Made by a program: the position numbers and the translations under genes. From the NCBI GenBank assembly GCA_023390815.1, contig JAEWCC010000008.1, forward strand, positions 70,263-134,262: a stretch of DNA of 64,000 bases. Direction: 5' to 3'. This document shows positions 17,156 through 25,029 of this stretch, one piece after another. Numbering within the stretch: position 1 is the stretch's first letter; the number at the start of each line of letters is the position of its first letter. A model generated the notes under the pieces. That model worked only from the letters and a program-made list of their open reading frames with translations. It made no database searches and had not been told where the DNA came from. Source of the DNA: Bacillota bacterium (GTDB taxonomy: Bacteria > Bacillota > Clostridia > Christensenellales > SZUA-584).

Positions 17156-17983
17156 TCAGACGAACTCTGTTACGGCCTGGAGCGGCGCTTTGGGGTAGAT
17201 ATACCCCGGCACCGGCATGAGCGGATTGTATACCTTCTCCACATCCATCACATGGAGTCCGTTTTGTACGCCGCGGTATACGCCCTTGGTCAGCACGCTC
17301 TCCAGCGACAGATTCATCACGAATATCGCCGTCTTCTGCCCCGGTTTCAGCTTCTTCAGCTCACTGGCGTACGGCTTGCCGGTGAACACGATGCGTCCGC
17401 TTGTGCCGGACGATGCCTGCACAATCGGCGTGAGGCGGCAGAAGCCCTCCTCGTCCTCAATAGCGATGAATTTGAGCGAAGCGAGCCCATCCGCCAAACC
17501 GCGCGAGACATGGCCCAGCGCGCCGTTCTCATTGCCGCGCACGCCGCCCTTCCTCAGGCGCGTCAGCAGCGCGCCGCGGATAATCGCGCCCATATCGAGC
17601 GCCCCTTTCTCGGTGATATCGATCAGATCGAGGTAATACACACGCCCGATGCCAAAGTAGGTGTTGTAGCGGAACAGCGGCTTGCTGTTCATGATGTCGA
17701 ACTCCGGCCCCGTCGTCTCGGTATGCGTGTACGCTGCGCGTCCGCGCCACAACTCTTTGTCTACGCTCATCAGCAGGAACCCTGCTTTAGGGCGTTTCTG
17801 GATGAACTTCTTGGACAGCCCCTCGCAGAACTGCCCGAACATCAGGCTCTTCTCGTCCTTTGCCATTAGCGTGCTCATCATCGTGATGTGCGGATATCCC
17901 ACGTCGTCCTTGACCGCGATGAGCGCAATCTTGCTGTCCGATGCGAACAGCTTCCTGGCTTCCTCCGAAATCCTGTCCGGCAT
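17156..17983 (-). CDS. Split-barrel flavin-type (PNPOx-like) protein in the glycyl radical cluster
   Basis: 275 residues. The first about 120 residues look like a pyridoxamine-phosphate-oxidase-type split beta-barrel: SKIALIAVKDDVGYPHITMM, then a LMFGQFCEGLSKKFIQKRP stretch of the kind that contacts FMN phosphate. The second half is less recognisable and ends with GYIYPKAPLQAVTEFV. The start is ATG 17983 with GGAGGT 8 nt upstream; it begins 16 bp after the activase stop. Family members bind FMN, F420 or haem and reduce or detoxify small molecules. In this operon it might act on the substrate or product of the glycyl radical enzyme; that is inference. Confidence 0.65.
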   Translation of the reverse strand: MPDRISEEARKLFASDSKIALIAVKDDVGYPHITMMSTLMAKDEKSLMFGQFCEGLSKKFIQKRPKAGFLLMSVDKELWRGRAAYTHTETTGPEFDIMNSKPLFRYNTYFGIGRVYYLDLIDITEKGALDMGAIIRGALLTRLRKGGVRGNENGALGHVSRGLADGLASLKFIAIEDEEGFCRLTPIVQASSGTSGRIVFTGKPYASELKKLKPGQKTAIFVMNLSLESVLTKGVYRGVQNGLHVMDVEKVYNPLMPVPGYIYPKAPLQAVTEFV

Positions 17984-17999
17984 AACCTGCACCTCCATT

Positions 18000-18947
18000 T
18001 CAATCTTCCCGGCGTACCGCGCCCGTCCATACCGCGAGCCCCTGCGCACCGATACTGTTTTCAGCCGCTTCACGCAGCCGCTCCATATCCTGCCGCCGCA
18101 TCAGCGGCGTCTCCTTGTACATCCAGCCTTGCCCCAGCCGCTCGTATTTATCGCGGCAGAGGTTGTTGAATGCGCACAGCTCCCAGCGCTTCACCGCGCC
18201 TGTCATGTGCTGTGCGATGAACCGGCCGATCGCTTCGATATTCTCCATACTGTCCGTCGCACCGGTGATTACAGGCGTGCGCACCCAGAGTTCGATACCG
18301 CGCTGCCGCGCGTACTGCGCAGCTCTCTCCGCGTTCTCCAGTATCCGCGCGTTGCCCGCACCGGTATACCGCTTATGCTGTTCCTCATCCATCAGCTTGA
18401 GGTCGAGCAGCAGCATATCGCTGACCTCCAGCACGCTTGCCAGCGTATCGAACGGCACATTCGCCGCGGTATCAAGCGCGGTTTTAACGCCTGCCGCGTG
18501 CAGCAGCCCAAACAACTCCCGTACAAACGCCGCCTGCAGCAGTGGTTCCCCGCCCGAGGCGGTGACGCCGCCACCGCTCTTTTCAAAATACGCCCGGTCC
18601 TTGAGCAGTTCCACCGCGAGCGCGTCCGCGGTGTACGGATGGCCTTTACGCTCCATCGCGCCCGTCGGGCAGGCTTCTGCACAGGCGAGGCAGCCGGTGC
18701 ACTTCTCCCCGTCCGAGACCGCGCCGCCCTCATCAAAGCGCAGCGCGCCCGTCGGGCACGCCTTCACGCAGCAGCCGCAGCCGATGCACCGCGCCTTTAC
18801 CCATACCGCCTGACTCTTCATGGGTATGCTCTCCGGGTTGTGGCACCACGCGCACTTCAGATTGCAGCCCTTGAAGAACACCATGGTACGGATGCCCGGA
18901 CCGTCTTCGGTCGAAAGCTTCTGGATGTCGAGTATATTGCCGGTCAT
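18000..18947 (-). CDS. Glycyl radical enzyme activating protein (radical SAM)
   Basis: 315 residues. The N-terminus has the activase motif STEDGPGIRTMVFFKGCNLK, with the cluster-binding cysteines in CNLKCAWC (CxxxCxxC). Two ferredoxin-type 4Fe-4S motifs follow near residues 53-100 (CIGCGCCVKACP and CTGCLACAEACP), then SGGGVTASGGEPLLQ of the radical SAM barrel. Such proteins use S-adenosylmethionine to place a radical on a glycine of the partner enzyme. Two extra clusters are usual in activases of dehydratase, decarboxylase and related enzymes, not of PFL. It starts 4 bp after the partner gene ends, with its ribosome site inside that gene. Confidence 0.93.
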   Translation of the reverse strand: MTGNILDIQKLSTEDGPGIRTMVFFKGCNLKCAWCHNPESIPMKSQAVWVKARCIGCGCCVKACPTGALRFDEGGAVSDGEKCTGCLACAEACPTGAMERKGHPYTADALAVELLKDRAYFEKSGGGVTASGGEPLLQAAFVRELFGLLHAAGVKTALDTAANVPFDTLASVLEVSDMLLLDLKLMDEEQHKRYTGAGNARILENAERAAQYARQRGIELWVRTPVITGATDSMENIEAIGRFIAQHMTGAVKRWELCAFNNLCRDKYERLGQGWMYKETPLMRRQDMERLREAAENSIGAQGLAVWTGAVRRED

Positions 18948-18951
18948 CCGA

Positions 18952-21450
18952 TTACATCCTCGTATGGCTCTCGCGCGCGATGATCTCGTCCTGCAGCTCG
19001 CGCCCGACCGAAACGAAGTAGGCGTTGTAGCCCGTCACGCGCACGAGTAGATTGCGGTAGTTCTCCGGGTGCTTCTGCGCGTCGCGCAGCATATCGGCGT
19101 CGAGGATGTTGATTTGCAGCGCCGAGCCGCCGTTTTCGATATAGCCGCGCAGGAACGCCTTGAACTTCTCGCGGTGCGCCGTATCGCGCAGAAAGGCCGG
19201 GCTGAACGTGATCGTATGGCTCGCGCCGTTGGGCAGGTTGCTGAGGTAATCAAGATAATCGCCGTCTTTGGCCCTGCCGCCCATTGCCTTGCCCACCGAG
19301 TTGGCGTTGGCCGTCGGCCCGCCCGTATCCGCGCCGTTGCTGGGACAGATCGCGTTACTTAAAAACTGTCCCTTTGCGCGTCCGTCGGCGCTAGCCGCGA
19401 GGATATAGCCGTCGCCGACCCAGTAGTTCCAGCTCAGCATGCCGGGGCGGTATGGCGCGTTCGTGGCATCCGTTTTGTATTTCCACGTCTCGTCTGCGAA
19501 AAGGTCCATGACTTTGAGCGCCATTGCGTCGGCCACGTCGTCGTCGCGGCCATACTTGGGCGCTTTGTGCTTCGCCTTGGCCTGCAGGATATCGTGTCCC
19601 GCCCAGTTGTCGCGCAGCGCTTGGATCATTTCGTCCATCGTGCACTCCTTTTTGTCATACACGAGGTACTTGATCGCGAGCAGTGAATCCACCGTACTCG
19701 CGAAGGTGACGCCCTCCATCGTGGTGAAGTTGATCTCCGCGCCACCCTGCGTCGCGTCGCGCCCCTTCTCCGCGCAGCCGTGCACGAGGCAGGAAAGGTA
19801 TGGCGTCGGGCTGTACGTGGCGCGCAGGCTGTCCGTCTCGTTGTACAGCGCCACATCCTTCCGGGCGATATGCGCCATCTGTTTGGCGAAAGCCGCATAG
19901 AACTGTTCAAAGGACGCAAAGCCGCGCGGGTCGCCCGTCTTCGGGCCTTCCTGTCCGCTTCGGTATGGCTTACCCCACAGCGTATCCTTGTATTCGATCA
20001 GGTCGCGTCCGTCGTTCAGCGCAAGCTCTACGGCCTTTAAAAGGTTCAGGTTATTGTCCACCGTGCCGGATCGGTCGTTACCGACCATCGTGTTCTCGAG
20101 GCAGCCCACCGACGCATAGTCGTGCACATTGTCCATATTGATCAGGTGCTCGTAATGCCCCAGCTTCGCTTCGCGCAGCATGCCCGCCATGGAACGCTCG
20201 TCGAAGTTTAGCAGGAACGGCGCGCCCTGGCTGGAGGCGATCATATCGACGACCTTGTCGAGCAATTCCTCCGGCGTGCCGCCGTGCAGCCGCACATTGG
20301 GCTTGGGCTCCAGGATGGGGCTCATCTCGTCGATGACTTCCAGCAGCACATAGGTCATCTCGTTGGTCATGTCCGTGCCGCCCTTTCCCATGCCGCCGAT
20401 GTTGAACAGCTGTCCGTAGCCCGCGGTGATGCCCTGATTGTTGCCCGTGCGGATCATCGCGTCGTAAGCGGTGTTGCAGTGAATCCAAAAGCACTTTAAA
20501 ATCTCCTTGCCGAATTCGCGGGTCATACCCTGCTTCATCGACTCCTCCCAGTACGGCAGAAGGATCTGGTCCAGCCGGCCAAACGAGAGCCCTGCGCCCG
20601 GGAAGTTCTCATCCGACATTACGAGCATATGTGTGAGCCACAGCGACTGCACGGCTTCCCAGAAGTCGGTCGCGCCTTCCCACGGCACGCGGCGCAGGTT
20701 CGCGCTCATTTGCACCAGCTCTGTCTTGCGCGTGTCGTCCGGTTCGGTATCCAGGAGCGATATGCAAAGATCGGCGTACTTCTCCGCCAGATGCTTGGGC
20801 ATCACAGCCGCAATCTTCATCGCGCGCAGCTGCGCGCCCTGCGCGCCTTTCTTCTGCTGCGGCGTGAGACTGTCATACACTTCGTCGATATGCGCCGCAA
20901 TGGCCTTAAAGCCGTGCCGGAGCACCTGGGCATAGTCGGGGATGATGTGCGCGGAGGTTGCGCCGCAGTTGCCGAAGCCGCGCTCGTGGTATTCCTTGAC
21001 TTTAGCGCGCATGCCGTTCTTGCCGAAAACCCGCGCGTTGCGCGCTTTGGCCTCCGCCTTGGACCAGCACCGCGAAGCGAGCAGGTTGAACCGTCCGCCT
21101 GCGATGAGGTCGCCCGGCAGCACCTCCTGCGGCACATGGTTCACCATGGCTTCCCGGATAAACCACGCGCGCCGTTCCGCGATGCTCCACGCAAAGAAGT
21201 CATCCGGCACCGGAATTTTGTGCGCTGCCTGCTTGGTGGACGTGACGAACTGCTGATAGAACGCGTACGTCTCCGGCACGACGTAAAACGTGATCTCGTC
21301 GAACAGCTCATCCCATTCCGTGCCCGTGGTGAGCGGAATAAACTCGTTGTTCCACTTTCGCTTTACACCCGAGAAGTAATAATCCCTGAGCCACCGTATG
21401 CGGTCTGAAAGATCGTGCGGCTCTTTCATCCGGCTCTCCAAAGCGTCCAT
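18952..21450 (-). CDS. Glycyl radical enzyme (non-PFL subfamily, substrate unassigned)
   Basis: 832 residues with the PFL-like barrel and a C-terminal glycyl radical loop, VRVTGYNAYF, placing the radical at Gly807. The thiyl Cys is Cys450 in ASVGCLENTMVGND, followed two residues later by Glu452; Cys-x-Glu is seen in dehydratases and in arylacetate decarboxylases, not in PFL. A further Glu at 579 (TTMEGVTFASTVDSLLAIKY) resembles the second active-site Glu of hydroxyphenylacetate decarboxylase as I recall it. Candidates are an arylacetate-type decarboxylase without small subunit or an unassigned eliminase. The ATG at 21450 follows AGGAGG. The enzyme must be anaerobic. It is clustered with a FadR regulator, activase and split-barrel protein. 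Confidence 0.85.
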   Translation of the reverse strand: MDALESRMKEPHDLSDRIRWLRDYYFSGVKRKWNNEFIPLTTGTEWDELFDEITFYVVPETYAFYQQFVTSTKQAAHKIPVPDDFFAWSIAERRAWFIREAMVNHVPQEVLPGDLIAGGRFNLLASRCWSKAEAKARNARVFGKNGMRAKVKEYHERGFGNCGATSAHIIPDYAQVLRHGFKAIAAHIDEVYDSLTPQQKKGAQGAQLRAMKIAAVMPKHLAEKYADLCISLLDTEPDDTRKTELVQMSANLRRVPWEGATDFWEAVQSLWLTHMLVMSDENFPGAGLSFGRLDQILLPYWEESMKQGMTREFGKEILKCFWIHCNTAYDAMIRTGNNQGITAGYGQLFNIGGMGKGGTDMTNEMTYVLLEVIDEMSPILEPKPNVRLHGGTPEELLDKVVDMIASSQGAPFLLNFDERSMAGMLREAKLGHYEHLINMDNVHDYASVGCLENTMVGNDRSGTVDNNLNLLKAVELALNDGRDLIEYKDTLWGKPYRSGQEGPKTGDPRGFASFEQFYAAFAKQMAHIARKDVALYNETDSLRATYSPTPYLSCLVHGCAEKGRDATQGGAEINFTTMEGVTFASTVDSLLAIKYLVYDKKECTMDEMIQALRDNWAGHDILQAKAKHKAPKYGRDDDVADAMALKVMDLFADETWKYKTDATNAPYRPGMLSWNYWVGDGYILAASADGRAKGQFLSNAICPSNGADTGGPTANANSVGKAMGGRAKDGDYLDYLSNLPNGASHTITFSPAFLRDTAHREKFKAFLRGYIENGGSALQINILDADMLRDAQKHPENYRNLLVRVTGYNAYFVSVGRELQDEIIARESHTRM

Positions 21451-21519
21451 GGCATCTTCCTCCTATTCGGTTTTAAGGGCTATGGTTATGCGGCGCTGCC
21501 GCAGAAAAGAATGTTCCGT

Positions 21520-22245
21520 CTAAAGAGATGGGTTGCTTCGAATTTCGGCACTGCGCGACTCCAGCACCTCGCGGCCATGGTCCAGCATGGCTTTCATGAC
21601 GGCGCCTGCCGCCTGCGCGTCGCCGCTTTCGACGGCGTCGATCAGGCTTTCATGAAACGCGTATACGAAGCTTCGGTCGGCAATTGCCTCATAGAATTTG
21701 CCCACGAGCGACATATACATCGCCTCGATGGAACGCAGTGTCATGGGCAGTATGATATTACCCGAAGCCCGCGTAACCTCCAGATGCAGCTGAAAGTCGA
21801 GCTGCGCCGCCTCGGCAGTACTATCCGCCGCCCGCTCCTGCTTCAGCAGGTCGCGCAGACGCGCGATCTGAACTTGCGTATGGTTTGCCGCCGCCTTCGA
21901 TGCCGCAGCGGTTTCCACGATCTCTCGAAACGCGATGAGGCTGCGGAATATATCCCCATCCATCTCGCCGGTATGCTGTAATAATGCGCTGTAGAGTTCC
22001 AGCGTTCCCTCTTTTTTAAAGTCGTTGACATAGGTTCCCTGTCTCGGCATGATGCGCAACACGCCCTTCGTGGCGAGCTCCACGAGCCCCGCATGCACGG
22101 TGACGCGCGATATGCCGGTAAGCTCCGCAAGCTCTCGCTCAGGCGGAAGCTTTTGGTCCACCTTGAGCTCGCCCGAGAGTATCTGCTGCTCGATGATCGA
22201 TATGAAGCGCTGTTTCGCGCTGGGCTGGCCTGCTGACTTCGGCAT
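21520..22245 (-). CDS. GntR-family regulator, FadR subfamily
   Basis: 241 residues. An N-terminal winged helix (ILSGELKVDQKLPPERELAE, then GISRVTVHAGLVELATKGVL) is followed by an all-helical FCD ligand domain (about 85-225). FadR-type regulators usually repress catabolic genes and release DNA on binding an organic acid. The gene precedes the glycyl radical enzyme by 69 bp on the same strand, so its ligand is probably that enzyme's substrate or a related acid. A perfect palindrome sits just upstream of its ribosome site (22261-22273), suggesting autoregulation. Start ATG 22245 has GGAGG 10 nt upstream. Confidence 0.9.
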   Translation of the reverse strand: MPKSAGQPSAKQRFISIIEQQILSGELKVDQKLPPERELAELTGISRVTVHAGLVELATKGVLRIMPRQGTYVNDFKKEGTLELYSALLQHTGEMDGDIFRSLIAFREIVETAAASKAAANHTQVQIARLRDLLKQERAADSTAEAAQLDFQLHLEVTRASGNIILPMTLRSIEAMYMSLVGKFYEAIADRSFVYAFHESLIDAVESGDAQAAGAVMKAMLDHGREVLESRSAEIRSNPSL

Positions 22246-22260
22246 CGGATAATATCCTCC

Positions 22261-22273
22261 GTGGTATTACCAC
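22261..22273 (-). promoter_or_regulatory. Candidate FadR-family operator
   Basis: GTGGTATTACCAC is a perfect 6-1-6 palindrome of the TGGT-N-ACCA type bound by many FadR-subfamily proteins. It abuts the ribosome site of the regulator gene. A second small palindrome, GGATAATATCC (22247-22257), overlaps the ribosome site itself. Confidence 0.55.
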
Positions 22274-22332
22274 GATATGATTATAGAACAGGCTGTATGC
22301 ATTTGTAAACAGGAATTCCCCCCGGGACACAT

Positions 22333-22366
22333 AAAAAAGGCCGCGGATAACACCCCATCCGCGGCC
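22333..22366 (-). terminator. Rho-independent terminator after the chemoreceptor-like gene
   Basis: A perfect 10-bp stem GGCCGCGGAT/ATCCGCGGCC with an 8-nt loop is followed on the minus strand by six T, starting 15 bp after the stop codon. Confidence 0.85.
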
Positions 22367-22380
22367 TGTGGATATGCTTC

Positions 22381-24294
22381 TTAGACCATACTCTGATAGA
22401 TTTTGATGTTTTGCAGGTTGACCTCAAAGGTACCGGTATCCACATACTTTTGAACCGGCTTTTTGTTAAAGCTCTTGTCGATAAACCGGAAGGCCATGCT
22501 GCCCCAGGAATAGTTACGCTGCCCGATGGCATAATGGATGTACCCTTCGCGCATCGCCGCCTGTATTTCCTTCGTGTAGTCGACGGTGATCACCTGAATG
22601 TTCGGGCGGTATTTCTTCATATATTCGCTGAATATCAAGCCCCAATCGCAATTCGTCAGAAACACGAAGCGGGCGTTGGGGTAATTCGTCAGCATGGCGC
22701 GTATCATCTTATCTGCTTCCTGCTGCGTCGGCTTGCTGCCGACCGGAACTTCATGCACTTCAATCTTCGTATTCTTTTTTAATTCCTGAACAAAGCCGTT
22801 TTTGCGGTCCTCAATAGCGGATATATGCGTATCCACCCACGAGTTGACGATCACTTCCCCCTGATTGCCAAGCGCCCCCATTACGACGCGCGCGCCTGCC
22901 GCACCTGCCGCAAGGCCGTTTGTCTGGATATAGGACACGTAGTCGATCCCTTCAACCTTGGAGTTAATAAATACGATCCGGGTCCCCATGCGGCTGATCT
23001 GTTTGAGCTGCCCGGTGACGTGATCGTCATCCAGCGGGCTGATCACCAGCCCGTCGACCTTTTCTTCAATCACCTCATCGAGGAACCGTATCATTTCTTT
23101 GACGCCTTCGGCGCCCCTCGCCTTAGGCGCGCGGAATGATATTTCGTAGTTGTAAATTTCGGCCGCCTTCATCGCTTCCTTAATGGTCGGATCAAAGAAT
23201 GGATTGTCATGATCGAAGATGATGGCGACCTTCTTTTTCGGGGATGGCATGCGATTCACCCGGACCCCGGCGCTCTCGTGCATAATCCCGCCGATCCCGC
23301 CCGCGAGGTCGTTGTCCAGCTTGCCCAGCATGGATATGGTATTGTTCTGATCATAGGTCAGGCTGGTGATTTCGTTCGCGGTTGCGGACACGTTCCGGAC
23401 AGATGCGAATATGTTCGATATCGTACCGACCAGCCGGTCTTCGTCCTCTTTAATCTCCCCGATTGCGGAGTTAAAGTTCTTCTGCTCTCCTATATACTTA
23501 CTGATAAATTCACCGGTCTTTTCAAACGCGCGGCTGACCTCACCGACCGAATCCCTCTGTGCTGAAAAGGTATCTCTCGATTTGATGGCCACCTTTTCAA
23601 GCAGGCTGATCTCGTCGGTGACGCTTTTAATGGTATCGCTGATTCCCTCGTTGGCTGCCTTGGTATCCTTTGAAAGGCGCTGAATCTCTTCTGCCACGAC
23701 GGAGAACCCCTTGCCCGCGGCCCCCGCATGTACGGCTTCCACCTTGGCGTTGAGTCCGAGCAGGTTTGTCTCGCTCGATATGCGGTGAATGAGGCTGGTG
23801 ATCTCGCCGATCTTCTGAGTCCTCTCAATCAGGTTCCGGATCACTTTGAAGATATCCTCCACAGCTTCGTCGTTCTTCCCTTGATTCACGACGAGCTGGA
23901 CGACGGACTCCTGAGCCTTCTGATTGGTCTTGTCCATCTCATACGCGAGGGAGGTCATATTCTGCGAGCTTTGGCTGATCGCGCTGACCTTCTCCGTAAA
24001 GTTTTCGATGAGCCGGATGCACTTCTCGATGTCCGCGGTTTGCTGCTGTACCCCCTGGTTCAGAAACACCGCAACCTGTTCTATCTTCCCCGACTCCTGC
24101 ATGAAATCCTGCACGATGGTATTGAGCTGGCCGGATATACGGGATACTCCCTCAAAATAGGAAAAGAAATTCTGAAAATAAGCCCGCAGTTGCCGGTAAA
24201 TGACCGCGTCCATCTCCGTATCATCCATATCATTGATCTCATCTTCGAGATTCCAACATCCGATCCTCTTGAGTATTTCCGATTTGTCGATCAC
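22381..24294 (-). CDS. Soluble chemoreceptor-like protein fused to a sugar-binding-protein domain
   Basis: 637 residues with no signal peptide and no membrane segment. Residues about 40-340 are a long helical region containing a chemoreceptor hairpin tip: RISSETNLLGLNAKVEAVHA, then GKGFSVVAEEIQRLS (about 171-208). Residues about 353-637 form a type 1 periplasmic binding protein domain of the RbsB type (KKVAIIFDHDNPFFDPTIKE, VDGLVISPLDDDHVTGQLKQ, ITVDYTKEIQAAMREGYIHY). This reverses the usual receptor order and keeps the sensor in the cytoplasm. It may sense a cytoplasmic sugar or nucleoside and signal to CheA/CheW, or act as an independent signalling scaffold. No che gene is in the window. 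The start is GTG 24294 with AAGGGGG upstream. Confidence 0.85.
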   Translation of the reverse strand: MIDKSEILKRIGCWNLEDEINDMDDTEMDAVIYRQLRAYFQNFFSYFEGVSRISGQLNTIVQDFMQESGKIEQVAVFLNQGVQQQTADIEKCIRLIENFTEKVSAISQSSQNMTSLAYEMDKTNQKAQESVVQLVVNQGKNDEAVEDIFKVIRNLIERTQKIGEITSLIHRISSETNLLGLNAKVEAVHAGAAGKGFSVVAEEIQRLSKDTKAANEGISDTIKSVTDEISLLEKVAIKSRDTFSAQRDSVGEVSRAFEKTGEFISKYIGEQKNFNSAIGEIKEDEDRLVGTISNIFASVRNVSATANEITSLTYDQNNTISMLGKLDNDLAGGIGGIMHESAGVRVNRMPSPKKKVAIIFDHDNPFFDPTIKEAMKAAEIYNYEISFRAPKARGAEGVKEMIRFLDEVIEEKVDGLVISPLDDDHVTGQLKQISRMGTRIVFINSKVEGIDYVSYIQTNGLAAGAAGARVVMGALGNQGEVIVNSWVDTHISAIEDRKNGFVQELKKNTKIEVHEVPVGSKPTQQEADKMIRAMLTNYPNARFVFLTNCDWGLIFSEYMKKYRPNIQVITVDYTKEIQAAMREGYIHYAIGQRNYSWGSMAFRFIDKSFNKKPVQKYVDTGTFEVNLQNIKIYQSMV

Positions 24295-24510
24295 ATTGAT
24301 ACCCCCTTATTGAATAAATAAGCAGATGGAATAACCTGCTGAAGTTTGTTCTGCAAGCGCTATGCTGTCACGGGTAAAGCGAGTGGAGTGCCATTTTAGA
24401 GAACAGCACATAAAAAATGAACTCTGACGCGATATTAATACCCAGATAATAGCGTGTAAAACCATAATTTTTTGCATTTTGGAGAAATGGTTAAATAAGT
24501 ACAGATCAGC

Positions 24511-24543
24511 CTAAAAAATAAAACCACCAGATCAACTGGTGGT
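24511..24543 (-). terminator. Rho-independent terminator of the acc-fab operon
   Basis: A perfect 8-bp stem ACCACCAG/CTGGTGGT (24523-24530 and 24536-24543) with a 5-nt loop is followed on the minus strand by TTTTATTTTTTAG. It lies 50 bp after fabZ. The rest of 24295-24592 holds the leader of the chemoreceptor-like gene and nothing else I can name. Confidence 0.8.
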
Positions 24544-24592
24544 AAAAGGCTTACTGCGGTATTTACGCCCGACGCATCTCTTACGCGGACGC

Positions 24593-25024
24593 TCAGCGCT
24601 CGTCCCCTATGGCAAACACGAGCTCGCAGCTCGCAGCCAGTTTGTCGCCGACATACGCTTTGCCGGTACCCATGCCGATCGTGTCCTTGACGGTCTCGAG
24701 TTCCGTCTCCAGCACCAGTGTATCGCCCGGCACGACTTTTTCATAGAAACGCGCGTTCTTGATCTTTCCGAGGAACGCGAGCTTGCCCTTCATCTCGTCC
24801 ATGCTGAGAAGCGCGATGCCGCCCATTTGCGCGATGGCTTCCACAATCAGTACGCCCGGCATCACCTTGGTCTCCGCGAAATGGCCCATGAAAAACCACT
24901 CGTTGGCGCTTACGGATTTGACGCCTTTGGCAATCTTGCCCGGTACCAGCTCGTCCACGCGATCTACCATCAAAAACGGTTCACGGTGTGGCAATATCTT
25001 TTTGATCTCTTCGATGTGCAGCAT
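24593..25024 (-). CDS. fabZ: 3-hydroxyacyl-ACP dehydratase
   Basis: 143 residues, a single hot-dog fold. It removes water from 3-hydroxyacyl-ACP in fatty acid elongation. The family motifs are visible: LPHREPFLMVDRV near the start and the catalytic His in FFMGHFAETKVMPGVLIVEA, with the Glu of VEAIAQ. Last gene of the acc-fab operon, 5 bp after fabF. Confidence 0.95.
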   Translation of the reverse strand: MLHIEEIKKILPHREPFLMVDRVDELVPGKIAKGVKSVSANEWFFMGHFAETKVMPGVLIVEAIAQMGGIALLSMDEMKGKLAFLGKIKNARFYEKVVPGDTLVLETELETVKDTIGMGTGKAYVGDKLAASCELVFAIGDER

Positions 25025-25029
25025 AGTTC

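Noticed and set aside
18952..21450. Pyruvate formate-lyase
   Set aside because: There is no Cys-Cys pair; the site is Cys-Leu-Glu, and the activase carries two extra iron-sulfur motifs.
17156..21450. 4-Hydroxyphenylacetate decarboxylase system
   Set aside because: No small HpdC-type iron-sulfur subunit is encoded between the large subunit and the activase. An arylacetate decarboxylase without small subunit remains open.
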